Source: Balanoglossus misakiensis (lineage: Eukaryota; Hemichordata). Taken from it: a DNA stretch of 64,000 bases. The translations under genes were made by a program, and so were the position numbers. Below the pieces are notes generated by a model that saw only the letters and a program-made list of their open reading frames with translations, had not been told where the DNA came from and did not search any database. Within the stretch, counting starts at the first letter, position 1. The number at the start of each line of letters is the position of its first letter. The stretch covers positions 1,798,001-1,862,000 of the forward strand of contig CM082594.2 of NCBI GenBank assembly GCA_040954595.2. The letters are read 5' to 3'. Below, one piece after another: positions 1 through 9,625 of the stretch.

Positions 1-592
1 TATATGGGAGAGAGCGGTTTTGTCATGTTATATCCTACAAAAAGTGACCATATTAAAGTGGAGAAATAATGACCTGATAATTTGTGTGGCCGATCGACCG
101 TCCCTATCTAAGGCCTATATTGGTATGTTATGCAAGACACAATATTCGAAATAGCGCCTGTCCGACAGTCCGAGACTGGTTGTTTTTCCATCAGACTGAT
201 AGTAAAAAAGTTACCAGTCCGGCGGACAGGTTGACTTTAGCGTGGAGTTGACTTGTTTGCGGTATCATAGACGTACGTGACCCCATCGTGACCCTGGCTG
301 TCCGGGATAGCACCACCAACGATATCTTTTAGACCATCCTCTGTTTCTTAGGCCCCTATTGCAATTAATTACCGTCCCTATCTTATATTGGAGGGAACGG
401 GTTTGTCTTGGCATGTTATGCAAAACACTTGAAAGATGAATTTTTTTTAAAAAAATGACGTTTATGACATACAGATGTAACCGACCCCATAAGGTCCCAA
501 TGGTATATTAACATCATACACCAAATTGGACTTAAAAACCAAAAATTGAAAGCCGCTGGAGTTTCTGCGACTATTTACCCATACGAAGCTTT
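1..592. other. gene-free repetitive DNA
   Basis: No coding signal seen. Two diverged direct copies of a segment containing ACCGTCCCTATCT and CATGTTATGCAA lie near 90-140 and 365-430. Around 468-560 there is a diverged piece related to the repeat family at 36268-36560 and 45870-46134, sharing the CCCATAAGGTCCCA block. Confidence 0.5.
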
Positions 593-1410
593 AGTAGAAT
601 ACACGAGTTTTATCTTGGAAAAACAGTAAAAACTTCAAAAAATAATATGCCCACTGAAGTTCTGCTTTCGATCAGAAATTCCTTTCCATTCCGTTCAAAA
701 TCCGTGTGGTGATAAAAGCAAAACGTGGAACATTTTTTGGATTTGGAGAAACTATTTTTTATTTCGTGTGGCTATTCCGTTCCGTTCCGTAAGCCTCACA
801 AGAATAGAGAGGTTCGGCTACACGTTATACGCGAACGTTATACGTGAACGCGCAACGTCAACGTCAATAATCTTTACGGCCCTGATACGGGTTTTGCGGC
901 CCGAGGTCGTACGGCGGAAGCGCCCGACGGCAGGGAGGGCGCGAATCGCCGTACGACCGAGGGCCGCAAAACCCGTATCAGGGCTGTAAGGGTTTTATCA
1001 TATGCCTTATTGAACCACAATCTACAAGAAATTAATAAAAATACACATTCTGTAATTTTTGGAATGTAGAAATTACGTATTTATCTGCCGTTTTGAAATG
1101 ATCAATCGCTTAGCATAGAGCCGTATTCCTCCAGCTCTTGCGGATTGATATGCATGACGTCATTTGTTTACATTTTATACAGACGCGCTCGAGCTCACCC
1201 AGCCGATCGCGAGCGAGATATCAATTTTTTCCTCGCGACGATCGACGGCGACAGTCACACATTAGTCAGATCAAAATTCAAATCATCAATATTACTAAGA
1301 TATCATATTTGATTTTCCTAATAAAGCTCTACAACATGCAGGTATTACGGGAGAGGATGGGATCGGAAGCCATACACAGCCAACACTCAAGTCACTGACA
1401 TCAGACAAAT
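593..1410 (+). mobile_element. right-end fragment of the 8.4-kb Crypton-type unit
   Basis: This stretch is nearly identical to 26829-27636, the right end of the unit present twice at 19223-35394. It ends at the 9-mer CAGACAAAT (1402-1410), the same 9-mer found at the left end of unit A (19223) and at the junction of the two units (27628). Past that point the flank is hairpin satellite, and the left flank of unit A is the same satellite. The left break at about 593 is internal to the unit, so this is a truncated copy. It has an 18-bp internal duplication near 826-850 that the later copy lacks. No recombinase gene is included. Confidence 0.7.
879..984. repeat. 106-bp near-perfect hairpin in the Crypton-type unit end
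   Basis: The arms start with GCCCTGATACGGGTTTTGCG and close with its reverse complement. Inner pairing continues through GGTCGTACGGCG/CGCCGTACGACC and GCGCCC/GGGCGC. The same hairpin is at 27105-27210. The small ORFs across it are by-products of the palindrome. Confidence 0.85.
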
Positions 1411-1976
1411 CGTTGTGACTATCGACACGACGACCGTGTCGATAGGTGCATTAAAGCACCTTATCGACACGATCACGATGACCTTGCGATTAAATACAAA
1501 ATTTACACTAATGTCGCCCGTTTGCTTCAGCAAATGTTCTCAAATGTACGGCTTTCGTGTTGAAATCAATTTTCCTCGTGTGACAAAAAAAGTGTGTCGT
1601 TCCCCGGCCCCTACAGTCACTACGTGTTAACGCCATGAAATCCAATCACCTTTTTATAATAAACAACCAATGAAATAGTGTTCCCAATATTTACGTGTTG
1701 AACTCAAACTGTAAAAAAATCCAATCAGAGAACATTAAAAAAATAAATCGCACGCGTAGCTTAAAACATGTTCAACAACAACAACAACAACAACAACAAC
1801 AGCATTTGTTTGATTTATGTAGCTTATTTTCTTCATTTTGAAGAATAAATTCATGGTGGCGTACGGGGTTTACGGTGGCTCTCTCATGTCAGGCCTAAAA
1901 TATTATTTTGAAAGTTAAACTTTCAAAATTATAGACAATATCTTCTCCCAAAAGTAAACTTAAGTTTTGGTGAAGG
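1411..1976. other. satellite monomer, (CAA)n and AT-rich spacer
   Basis: Two hairpin-satellite monomers lie at about 1419-1480 (ATCGACACG...CGTGTCGATA). A (CAA)n run is at 1772-1801. The last 80 bases resemble the adjacent TIR in composition and may be its outermost part, but they have no counterpart beyond the right TIR. No gene seen. Confidence 0.5.
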
Positions 1977-2485
1977 CAACTATAATTTTGACGCACACAA
2001 TTTCAATTTCAGTGGAGTAAACTTTTTAATTTTGACAGTAAAACTTTAAATTTACTTTACACAACTCTTATTTTAGAGAGCAAAAGTTTAATTTCCGAAA
2101 GCCAATTTTATTTTTTCCGAGAGTAAAATTTTAAGATTTTTTTCCAAAATAAACTTCTAACACTTGAGATAAAATATTATCTATACTACATAGAATTTTT
2201 TTATTTTCAGAAAGAAATAGTTAATTTTGTAAAACTTTTTTTAAGTAACATTACTTTTCGCGGGTGAAAATTGTATTTTACAGATGTAAATATATTTTTA
2301 TATAATTTCTAGTTACACAACTTATGGGGGCGCTCTTTCTATTGCTACTGACAAACTTTTTCATGGGGGCGCTATTATTTTTTTCAAGTGCTACTTTGTA
2401 ACTTTTTAGGGAACAGTGAAACTTTTTTTTCGACAAGCACAAATATTTTTTTAACGGCGGCGGAAGTTGAAGTATCCCACCATGC
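1977..2485 (+). repeat. left terminal inverted repeat of the giant transposon
   Basis: Pairs with 16336-16837 in reverse complement. The outer block begins CAACTATAATTTTGACG, the middle contains GTAACATTACTTTTCGCGGG and CATGGGGGCGCTATT, and a diverged inner block ends GGCGGCGGAAGTTGAAG near 2482. The outer 400 bp is above 90 % identical by eye; the inner 100 bp is much more diverged. Confidence 0.88.
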
Positions 2486-2521
2486 CATGCCACAGCAACG
2501 TTTTTCTCCTAAACCTCTGCC

Positions 2522-2833
2522 ATGGCCGAAGAGTACATCGTCGTTACGGACAAGCAGAGCGGCCAAACCGTCGAGTTGCCGCTCGAACGAGACGAAACTT
2601 TATTGTTAAGCACTGTTCAGTGCCAATTTTCCGGAGCCTGTGGTGTAAGGTACCGAACTGTCAATGTCATCGATGGATGCCTCACAATTCGTGGCCTCAG
2701 ATGTGTGAATGGTGTCATTTATCCACCAAATAATGGGCCCGGGTACATGGTAATCAACTTGAGGTTGTATATGCCAATTCTCCTGCATCTAGTGGTAAAG
2801 GGGGTGATGCCAGTGCCGGTAAAGTTACTCCCG
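2522..2833 (+). CDS. first exon: TDP-43-like N-terminal domain of the transposon HECT protein
   Basis: The ATG at 2522 opens a frame whose first ~75 residues read as a TDP-43 N-terminal (TDP43_N) oligomerisation domain. Residues 27-44, LLSTVQCQFSGACGVRYR, closely match the corresponding block of metazoan TDP-43, followed by a G-x-R-x-V-x-G-x-I-x-x-P pattern like RGVRLVEGILHAP. The frame then slips by one base near 2738-2748 (GGGCCCGGGTACATGG). In the shifted frame it resumes as HGNQLEVVYANSP, matching the domain's last strand, followed by a Ser/Gly linker. The exon ends at CCCG|GTAAGT, donor at 2834. By family knowledge this domain polymerises head to tail; here it is fused upstream of a HECT ligase. 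The frameshift is either a lesion or an assembly error. Confidence 0.72.
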
Positions 2834-3030
2834 GTAAGTTGCCTGTTCTACCGTCTACGTGTGTTTCTTTATTTTGTAATCTGAGAGATTTACAAAACCT
2901 GGATTATTCACGAATCGCTTCAGCTGATGCGGATCTAGCCTAGCCCCGCATGACCGTCCGAGACGTGTAACGCCAGAAACACAGAGCGTGTACGAAGTGA
3001 TATGCAGATCAGGTCAATTTAATAGTGCAC

Positions 3031-3468
3031 GTCTTTAGGGACATTTCTTCAGCCGGGGTGGATTCTATTTTGTTGATATCAAAATGTGGCTAACCCCACC
3101 CCCCCCTCATTGAACATTTAAAAGTTGGTGACACCTCCCATACCAACTTTCAAAAACTTAGGGAATGAATAACAGTGACAATTTGCATTTATGCATTAAT
3201 TTAAATAATTAAAATATAACATGAATAAACAAAATATGCAAGTCATTACAATAATTGGCAGACATAGTAATCAAGAGAAGTGAAGGGGGTGGGATGGTTG
3301 TCCCCTTCCACGTTAGAAAATCTTGTAGTATACAGAGCTTGAAACTGAATTTTTGTGTACTCAAAAGCAATTTTAGTCCCTCATTCAGCATTTCCAAATC
3401 AAGGTGACCCCCTATAATCCACTGCCCCCCCCCCCCCGACTGAAGAAACTGACCAGTCCCTTAGCCCC
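3031..3468. repeat. palindromic-ended G/C-run repeat, copy 1
   Basis: The left end reads TTTAGGGACATTTCTTCAGCC and the right end GGCTGAAGAAAC-TGACCAGTCCC-type in reverse. The same family is at 42838-43384 and partly at 35992-36110, with related interiors at 54200-54660. The body carries poly-G/poly-C runs and the block ACTCAAAAGCAA. Non-autonomous; superfamily not assigned. Confidence 0.6.
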
Positions 3469-3677
3469 TGTATGATACCATTATTTTTAGGGACAGGGGG
3501 GGCATGAGTGTGGGTGTGCTTCGAAACGATTTGATTCAATTAGATATTTGCTTTTTAACTGCAAGCCAATAAAGCAATAAACAGTATTGATCACAGCATA
3601 GGCTTTTGGCTGCTTCTCCAAATTGTCTTACGTGTTGAAACATTTGTGTCTGTTTTTCATACACGATTTATCAATCT

Positions 3678-3806
3678 GATTAAAATCAGATGTAGGGAAC
3701 GGCGACGTCTTTTAATTATACGCGGTGCCTAGTGTGAGGCGACAGCATAAGAATATCGTACCACGTAAGTAAAGGACGTCGCTGTTCCCTACATCTGATT
3801 TTAATC
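3678..3806. mobile_element. MITE, copy 1
   Basis: 129-bp element with inverted ends GATTAAAATCAGATGTAGGG / CCCTACATCTGATTTTAATC. The inner arms also pair (GGCGACGTC/GACGTCGC). A second copy is at 57272-57395 in another context, confirming a mobile family. No coding capacity. Confidence 0.75.
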
Positions 3807-3935
3807 ACTGAGTGATATGCTGAAGCTTTCTGACTTACTGTACTTTTTTCTATCTACTTATATATGGAACCTATTCTTTAAACCTCAGTTTATCTCTGGT
3901 TATAACAATTTTATGTTATTATCCATATTTTTCAG

Positions 3936-4316
3936 TTTCAACATATGCAGAAAAGATGTTTGGTCGAGTAAAGTCATTCAGTGCATTCAAAGAGGAAAAG
4001 AATTCATATCGTAAATTCACACCAAAAGGGAGCAGAAGGAAAGGAGTAGGAAAGACAAGCCATGAAGATGATGTCCAGATCTCAATAGGTGTCATGTATT
4101 TCGATGAGAAGCTGCAACAGCTGAAGCCACACTGGGGAAAACGCCTCCAATCCAGGCCAAAACTAATGCAACTTATGCAACAATATTAGAGACAGGACTT
4201 CAAAAATGGAAGTCTTTGAAGAAGAATTTCATTGATGAACAACAAAACTATATACTTGTGTATGAAGATGGATCGCAAGCACTTTTCATCCCAGGATCAG
4301 AGAAGAAAGAATTTTT
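3936..4316 (+). CDS. second exon, 5' part (before LINE): ubiquitin-like/PB1-like region
   Basis: The phase follows from exon 1 (G + TT TCA). A basic Lys/Arg-rich stretch is followed by a fold with the pattern ISIGVMYFDE, then LVYEDGSQALFIPGS. That pattern is shared, from memory, with fish and invertebrate G2/M-phase E3 ligase-like proteins and resembles a ubiquitin-like or PB1 fold. The frame slips by one base at the GGGGAAAACG tract near 4136-4145; upstream of it the frame would stop at TAG 4187. After the slip it is open to 4316, where the LINE enters. Across the LINE the frame continues exactly at 9626. Confidence 0.62.
4300..4316. repeat. target-site duplication of the L1-type LINE, left copy
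   Basis: GAGAAGAAAGAATTTTT occurs here and again at 9609-9625. Removing one copy together with 4317-9608 rejoins the HECT gene in frame. Confidence 0.9.
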
Positions 4317-4425
4317 TTTTTTTTTTTTTTTTTTTTTATTTATTTTTTTTTTCATTTCAAAAATACAGGACAAAAACAAAAAAGTCGACAAAGACAAGAA
4401 AAAGAAAGAAACCACAAAAAGAACA

Positions 4426-7400
4426 CTAATCAACGAACAAGTTGACAAAAGCTCCCCATTTTTCTAGATGTATCCCCTGTCTATCATTTGTAGTGGCTAC
4501 ATTATCTTCTATTTTATAAATAGATTTCACATATGATTTAAACTGAAGCATGTTTGGCAAAACATTCGATACTTTACATTTAAAAATATAAGAACGTCCA
4601 ATCAAAAGAATGAAATTTGCAAGTTGACTACCCCCCTCATCTATATTACCCAGAATACAATACATTGCACTTAACCTTAGTGTATTAAGTGTAACAGTAA
4701 AAAACCACTCTTTCACTGAAATCCAAAACTGAGTAGTATAAATACAATCCCAAAAAAGATGGTAATAATCCTCTACGACATCTTTACAAAAAATACAAAG
4801 TGGGGAGTCAATTATTCGCCATTTGTAAAGCATGCGGTTTGAAGGCAAGATCTTCATTATTAGTTTGTACTGAAAATTCCAAAGCTTAATATCATTTGTT
4901 AATTTGAAAGGAAGCGAAAACACAGTTTTTAAGGAAAATACTTCATCAAATACATCGTACCAATAACGTATTATGTGTGGAGAAAGCTCCTGAGGTGTTT
5001 GTAAATTCAGAAAAAAAGTGTACATCTCTCTATTGAGTTTTTTACCAGACAAACAATTGGGATTACGAAAATTAGGCTTACATACCAGTAGTTTGGATGA
5101 GTGTGAATTCTGTACAATATTTTTCCAATCAAGTGGTATTGCACATAATAATTGATTATACTGAAATTGTGTACAAATATTACCATATATTGTAATAAAC
5201 TGCTCATAATTATAAAACTTACAATTAGCATCGATAAGATCATTAATAAAAATAACACCATTCCTTGAAAAGTTATTCCACAATATTGGCTTATCACTAA
5301 TTCGTATATCAGAATTATTGCAAATTAGTTCTTGGCATACATCGTCTTTATCAGATACTGTAGTGGTATTATACTGCAGCCATGCTGAATAAATTTGTCT
5401 TAAGAAAACAGAATTAATGGGGTTCAAAATATGAAAATCATCTTTTTTTAAATTGGCATAATACACTTGGGGCCCACCAAAACTGGAAAGAACAAATTTA
5501 TACCATTTACTACAAAATAAACTATTGTTGCACATGATCCTCAAAAACCAGGCTGTCTTTAGCGTCAAATTAAAGGCAGGCAAATTTGTCAAATTGAGAC
5601 CCCCATTTACATATGAATTGTAGATGGTATTCCTCTTAATCTTGTCTCGCTTACCACCCCACAAAAAATTGAAAACTAAAGTTTCATACTTTTTAAAGAA
5701 GTCATTACCAGGAGATGGTAGAGACATGAAAAGATGAGTAAACTGTGAATTGACCAAGGATTTTATAATTGTTACTTTCCCATAAAAAGTGAGCCCCCTA
5801 CCCTGCCATGGCTGCAGTATCTTCCTCGCCTTTTCAAGCCGAGGATTAAAGTTGACAGTTACAAGATGTGATGAATTATTTGGAATGTGGATACCAAGAA
5901 CATTAACATCGCCATCAGTCCATACTAAAGGAAAGGCAGTATTGATATGGAAATCAGTGTTTTTAAGAGACCCAATGCGCAATACCTTACATTTCTCATA
6001 ATTGGGTTTCAGACCAGAGAATGTAGAAAACACTTTCAAAATATCAAGCAAAGCATTAAAAGAACAATAATCAGGTTGACAAGGAAAGTTTGTGTCATCG
6101 GCATATTGTGAAATCTTGTTATCGATAGGGCCTGTCTTTAGACCTTTAAAGTCATTACATGTTCTCACCCGTATTGCCAGCATTTCTACGGCTATTACAA
6201 ATAAATATGGCGACAGTGGGCAACCCTGTCGAACACCCCGAGAAAGAATAAAATTTTCAGAAATATGACCATAATTGATAATACGACTGGAAATATTGTT
6301 ATACAAAACTTTTATCCATGACAGAAAAGAAGGACCGAAATTAAAATACTCTAAGCTCTTAAGAATAAAATCCCATCTCAATTTGTCAAAAGCCTTCTCA
6401 AAATCAGCAATGAAGACCAAACCTGGCTCTTTATTCTTCTCGTACAAATCTATAATCTCCAAAAGCCTCCTAATATTATCTGCAATAAATCTACCATGAA
6501 TAAAACCAGTTTGGTCCTCATTGATAATTGTAGTAATAACTCGTTTAACACGCAATGAGAGACTTTTGGCAAGAATGCGAGTATCACAACAAAGTAAAGT
6601 TAAAGGTCTCCAATTCTTTAAAAAAGTTGGGTCCTTATCATTACCCTGCGCATCCTGTTTTAGGAGAAGTGATAATAGCCCCTCCCTCTGTGAAGGTGAT
6701 AAAAAGCCGCATTCAAAGGAATAATTGAAGCTATTAAGCATGGGTGTGCACAATTCTGTGAAGAAAGCTTTATAAATTTCAACGGGCATACCATCCAACC
6801 CTGGAGATTTTCCAGTTGGGAAGGATTTAATGGCTTGCCATAATTCATTGGCAGTAATAGAGCCTTCACATATATGCTGTTCAAAACTACTCAGCCGATT
6901 CACATGGTTATCGGTAAACAAAATGGAACAGTCCTCATGATTAAGAGGGACTGGAGGGTCTACAAATGCATAAAGTTCTTTAAAAAATACAACTTCTTCC
7001 CTCAAAATGTCTGTTGGGTTTGATAAAATAGTTCCGTCAGACCGAACAAGAGACATAACATTTTTTCTTGAATAGTTTCTGTGAACAAGATTAAGAAAAT
7101 AGTTTGTAGGACGTTCGCCCCAATTAAGCCATCTACCTTTGGCACGGATCATAAGCCCAGCTGTTCTAGCTGCATAAATAGACTCAAGTTCGTCCTGTTT
7201 CATCGATAAATGCAGATTATTGTCATCTGTATAATGATCAGAACCCGAGTCAATAATAGTATGAAGCTCATTAATTTCCTCAATTAAACGATTCTCCTTT
7301 TCTTTACATTTGCGCTGTTTAATTGAGCTAAATTTAATGCAATGACCTCTAAAAGCACATTTGAAAGCATCCCAAACACTGTTTGGATTCGCAGAACCAT

Positions 7401-8238
7401 TATTAGCACTAAAGAAATCTGAAATAAAGCGTTTTGACTGGGTGATGAAATTCTGATCGTTAAGAAGAGAATTATTAAAATGCCAGTAACCCTTGCCACG
7501 CGTGAAAACACTAGTTTCAAAACCAATACTAATGAGATGATGGTCAGAACGATATCTTTCTCCAATGACAACATTCATAATTTTTGAAGAAAGACAAAAA
7601 GACACTAGAAAATAATCTATTCTACTGGCACGATTGCCTCTTCTCCAGGTGTAACGCCTCACAGTTGGATTACGTAACCGCCAGATGTCACATAAGTCCC
7701 ACGAATGCATTAATTGTTTAATGCTTTTGAATGCATTCATATGATAATTACCCCGACCAGTGCCAACTCTATCAAGCAAGTCATCTTGAACAGTGTTGTA
7801 GTCTCCAAGAATAATGATATTCGACGTATCATTACCAAAATTAAAAAGAATTGAGTGAATATTCTCAAAGAAAACAGGAGTGTCATCATTTGGGGCATAA
7901 ATGCAAACAAGGATGAACCGCTGCGCATCAACAGTGATATCAATCATGATCCAACGGCCATCAGAATCAACCCTAGTTTGGTGAAGGGTATAAGAGAAAT
8001 TATTTTTAAACAGAATCGCAACCCCTCTCCGATTACTTGTGCCATGACTAAACAGGATGTCAGCACCCCATTCAGCTTTCCAATACTGTTCACTGTGTTC
8101 AGTGGAGTGGGTTTCTTGTAAGCAATAAATGTTGTGTGATTTATCACGCAACCAAGTAAAAATCTCCCTTCTTTTAACTGAGTTAGCTAGCCCATTACAG
8201 TTGTAGGAAGCAATATCAATCTTACAGACACCAGTCAT
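4426..8238 (-). CDS. LINE ORF2: endonuclease-reverse transcriptase
   Basis: 1270 codons, the usual length for L1-clade ORF2. An APE-type endonuclease fills residues ~5-240: N at SYNCNG, E42 in LQETH, D146 in LGDYN, D208 in RIDYF, and the catalytic SDHH at 231-234. Reverse transcriptase spans ~470-760: GKSPGLDG, NWRPLTLL, QTGFIHGRF, ADFEKAFDKL with D612, RGVRQGCPLSPYLF, and YADD at 712-715. A C-terminal C-x2-C-x8-H-x4-C knuckle (CIFCKDVVEDYYHLFWDC) matches the L1 zinc finger. It nicks target DNA and primes cDNA synthesis on the nick. The ATG at 8238 directly precedes the endonuclease fold. Intact, with no stop or frameshift. Confidence 0.95.
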   Translation of the reverse strand: MTGVCKIDIASYNCNGLANSVKRREIFTWLRDKSHNIYCLQETHSTEHSEQYWKAEWGADILFSHGTSNRRGVAILFKNNFSYTLHQTRVDSDGRWIMIDITVDAQRFILVCIYAPNDDTPVFFENIHSILFNFGNDTSNIIILGDYNTVQDDLLDRVGTGRGNYHMNAFKSIKQLMHSWDLCDIWRLRNPTVRRYTWRRGNRASRIDYFLVSFCLSSKIMNVVIGERYRSDHHLISIGFETSVFTRGKGYWHFNNSLLNDQNFITQSKRFISDFFSANNGSANPNSVWDAFKCAFRGHCIKFSSIKQRKCKEKENRLIEEINELHTIIDSGSDHYTDDNNLHLSMKQDELESIYAARTAGLMIRAKGRWLNWGERPTNYFLNLVHRNYSRKNVMSLVRSDGTILSNPTDILREEVVFFKELYAFVDPPVPLNHEDCSILFTDNHVNRLSSFEQHICEGSITANELWQAIKSFPTGKSPGLDGMPVEIYKAFFTELCTPMLNSFNYSFECGFLSPSQREGLLSLLLKQDAQGNDKDPTFLKNWRPLTLLCCDTRILAKSLSLRVKRVITTIINEDQTGFIHGRFIADNIRRLLEIIDLYEKNKEPGLVFIADFEKAFDKLRWDFILKSLEYFNFGPSFLSWIKVLYNNISSRIINYGHISENFILSRGVRQGCPLSPYLFVIAVEMLAIRVRTCNDFKGLKTGPIDNKISQYADDTNFPCQPDYCSFNALLDILKVFSTFSGLKPNYEKCKVLRIGSLKNTDFHINTAFPLVWTDGDVNVLGIHIPNNSSHLVTVNFNPRLEKARKILQPWQGRGLTFYGKVTIIKSLVNSQFTHLFMSLPSPGNDFFKKYETLVFNFLWGGKRDKIKRNTIYNSYVNGGLNLTNLPAFNLTLKTAWFLRIMCNNSLFCSKWYKFVLSSFGGPQVYYANLKKDDFHILNPINSVFLRQIYSAWLQYNTTTVSDKDDVCQELICNNSDIRISDKPILWNNFSRNGVIFINDLIDANCKFYNYEQFITIYGNICTQFQYNQLLCAIPLDWKNIVQNSHSSKLLVCKPNFRNPNCLSGKKLNREMYTFFLNLQTPQELSPHIIRYWYDVFDEVFSLKTVFSLPFKLTNDIKLWNFQYKLIMKILPSNRMLYKWRIIDSPLCIFCKDVVEDYYHLFWDCIYTTQFWISVKEWFFTVTLNTLRLSAMYCILGNIDEGGSQLANFILLIGRSYIFKCKVSNVLPNMLQFKSYVKSIYKIEDNVATTNDRQGIHLEKWGAFVNLFVD

Positions 8239-8600
8239 ATATAGCGGAAAATGGAATAAAAAAAGAAAGAATCATGAAAAATAAAAAAATAAAAAGCATA
8301 GAAAAATTGTCAATGGGAATTTTTTTTTTGACCATGATACCAAAGAGGGGAAAACAAGTAAGGAGCAATTATCAACGACACACATGAGGAACGGAAAAAG
8401 ACAAGAAAGAAAAAAAAACACAAAAACACAACAAGGGGGGGGGGGGAACAAAAGGAAGGAGAGAAAAGGCGCCGATAAACAAAGCCGAAGAATAGAATGT
8501 CTCCAACCCCGCAAATACCCATATGAAAATACTGCAAAATGAACACACAGAACCTTCGTAAAAAACAAACTCCGTAAACTTAACCCAACTACATTATTAA

Positions 8601-9455
8601 TTAAGCTACAGCTTCTAAGCGTCTGTTCACTTTACCGTCAATAATAAGCAAGGCACAGCATTCACGTGGTGGCACTCGTAACTGTACACGGCAACCATCT
8701 TTCTTGGCGTTGTAATATGCTGGCAAGAGTTTGTTGCGCGCATTCTGTAAAACAGGTGGTAAATGTTCGTGAACAATAAATTTGGTGTCCTTCAATAAAT
8801 GGCCACGGCTGAGAACATCATTCCTGTCGCTAAGATTGACGAATCTTGCCAAAATAGGTGGAGATGGGCGGCTTTCCGAGGGCTTGGCGAGACGATGAAC
8901 CGAGCAGAGTTGTAGCTGTTCAGCAGTCGGTAATTTTAACGATTCCTTGAAAAAAGTGCGCGTTTTGCGTTCAACATCTTCATCTTTAACGAACTGGATG
9001 CCACGTATAATTATATCATTCTTTCTACTGAATCTATCCAACAGCAATTGGGCGGCAATACGTTCACGGCGTTCATTTTTCAATGCCTCGCGCAATGAGT
9101 CCATTTCCGCAGCCACGTGTTCCTGACTACGTTCAACACCAGTAATCTTTTCCTTCAACACTGCAACATTTTCCACGGTCGAGTTCAGTTTAGCGACAAC
9201 CATAGACATTTCTTGAGTTAATTCGTCTTTAACTTTGTCTATTTTATCTGACAAAGTTTCGTTCTGCTTCGTAAGTATCGCTGCCAAAGCTTTCAGTTCA
9301 GGTGACGAAAGTTGTGGAAAGGTGTCTTCGTCGGCGTGTTGCATAACACTGTCTAGGTCAGTACTCACGATATCAGCAATGGACGCCATGTTAAGACTAC
9401 CGGTGGAGCTTGTCGAGGACTTCGGCCGGTTTCGTTTTCGTCCCTTTCGTACCAT
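8601..9455 (-). CDS. LINE ORF1: RNA-binding coiled-coil protein
   Basis: 284 codons. The N-terminus is basic (RKGRKRNRP). Residues ~50-135 are heptad-rich (LTKQNETLSDKIDKVKDEL and onward), predicting a coiled coil for trimerisation. An RRM-like core follows with NDIIIRGIQF and VHRLAKP, then a C-terminal domain with ILARFVNLSDRNDVL and LPPVLQNARNKLLPAYYNAKK. This order matches L1-type ORF1 (Transposase_22-like), which coats its own RNA as a chaperone. It lies 362 bp upstream of ORF2. The frame is intact. Confidence 0.9.
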   Translation of the reverse strand: MVRKGRKRNRPKSSTSSTGSLNMASIADIVSTDLDSVMQHADEDTFPQLSSPELKALAAILTKQNETLSDKIDKVKDELTQEMSMVVAKLNSTVENVAVLKEKITGVERSQEHVAAEMDSLREALKNERRERIAAQLLLDRFSRKNDIIIRGIQFVKDEDVERKTRTFFKESLKLPTAEQLQLCSVHRLAKPSESRPSPPILARFVNLSDRNDVLSRGHLLKDTKFIVHEHLPPVLQNARNKLLPAYYNAKKDGCRVQLRVPPRECCALLIIDGKVNRRLEAVA

Positions 9456-9608
9456 ACGGCTAAAAGTCAGTTCCTACGAACCGCAATGACGTTATGCCAA
9501 AATATTTACAACCGGAGTGCTATATACGCAGTATTCTTGAAGAAAAAATAGGGTTTGTGCGAAGGCTGGAGAGCACACGTCCGACTAGGCAGCCATGATA
9601 TGCTAATC

Positions 9609-9625
9609 GAGAAGAAAGAATTTTT
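9609..9625. repeat. target-site duplication of the L1-type LINE, right copy
   Basis: Identical to 4300-4316. Confidence 0.9.

Larger units (their letters stand above)
2834..3935 (+). other. intron 1 of the TDP43_N-HECT gene
   Basis: It starts with donor GTAAGT at 2834 and ends at a polypyrimidine-AG acceptor at 3934-3935; a second AG at 3949-3950 is 15 bp on and in the same phase. It contains a G/C-run repeat (3031-3468) and a MITE (3678-3806). No other coding content seen. Confidence 0.6.
4317..9608 (-). mobile_element. full-length L1/Tx1-type non-LTR retrotransposon
   Basis: 5292 bp flanked by a perfect 17-bp target duplication. The 3' end (low coordinates) is a poly-A tail, seen as T-runs at 4317-4350. 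The 5' UTR is about 150 bp (9456-9608), ORF1 is 9455-8601 and ORF2 is 8238-4426. Both ORFs are uninterrupted, unlike every other transposon gene here, so this is a young insertion and possibly competent. It lies antisense to the host HECT gene. The 360-bp inter-ORF spacer (8239-8600) is purine/pyrimidine skewed with a G run at 8437-8447 on the plus strand. Confidence 0.93.

Noticed and set aside
4216-4467. Phe-rich and Lys-rich ORFs over the poly-T tract
   Set aside because: Translations of the LINE poly-A tail.
9555-9625. ATG-type start at 9555 for the HECT ORF
   Set aside because: This part is the LINE 5' end and its target duplication; the true upstream exon is at 3936-4316.
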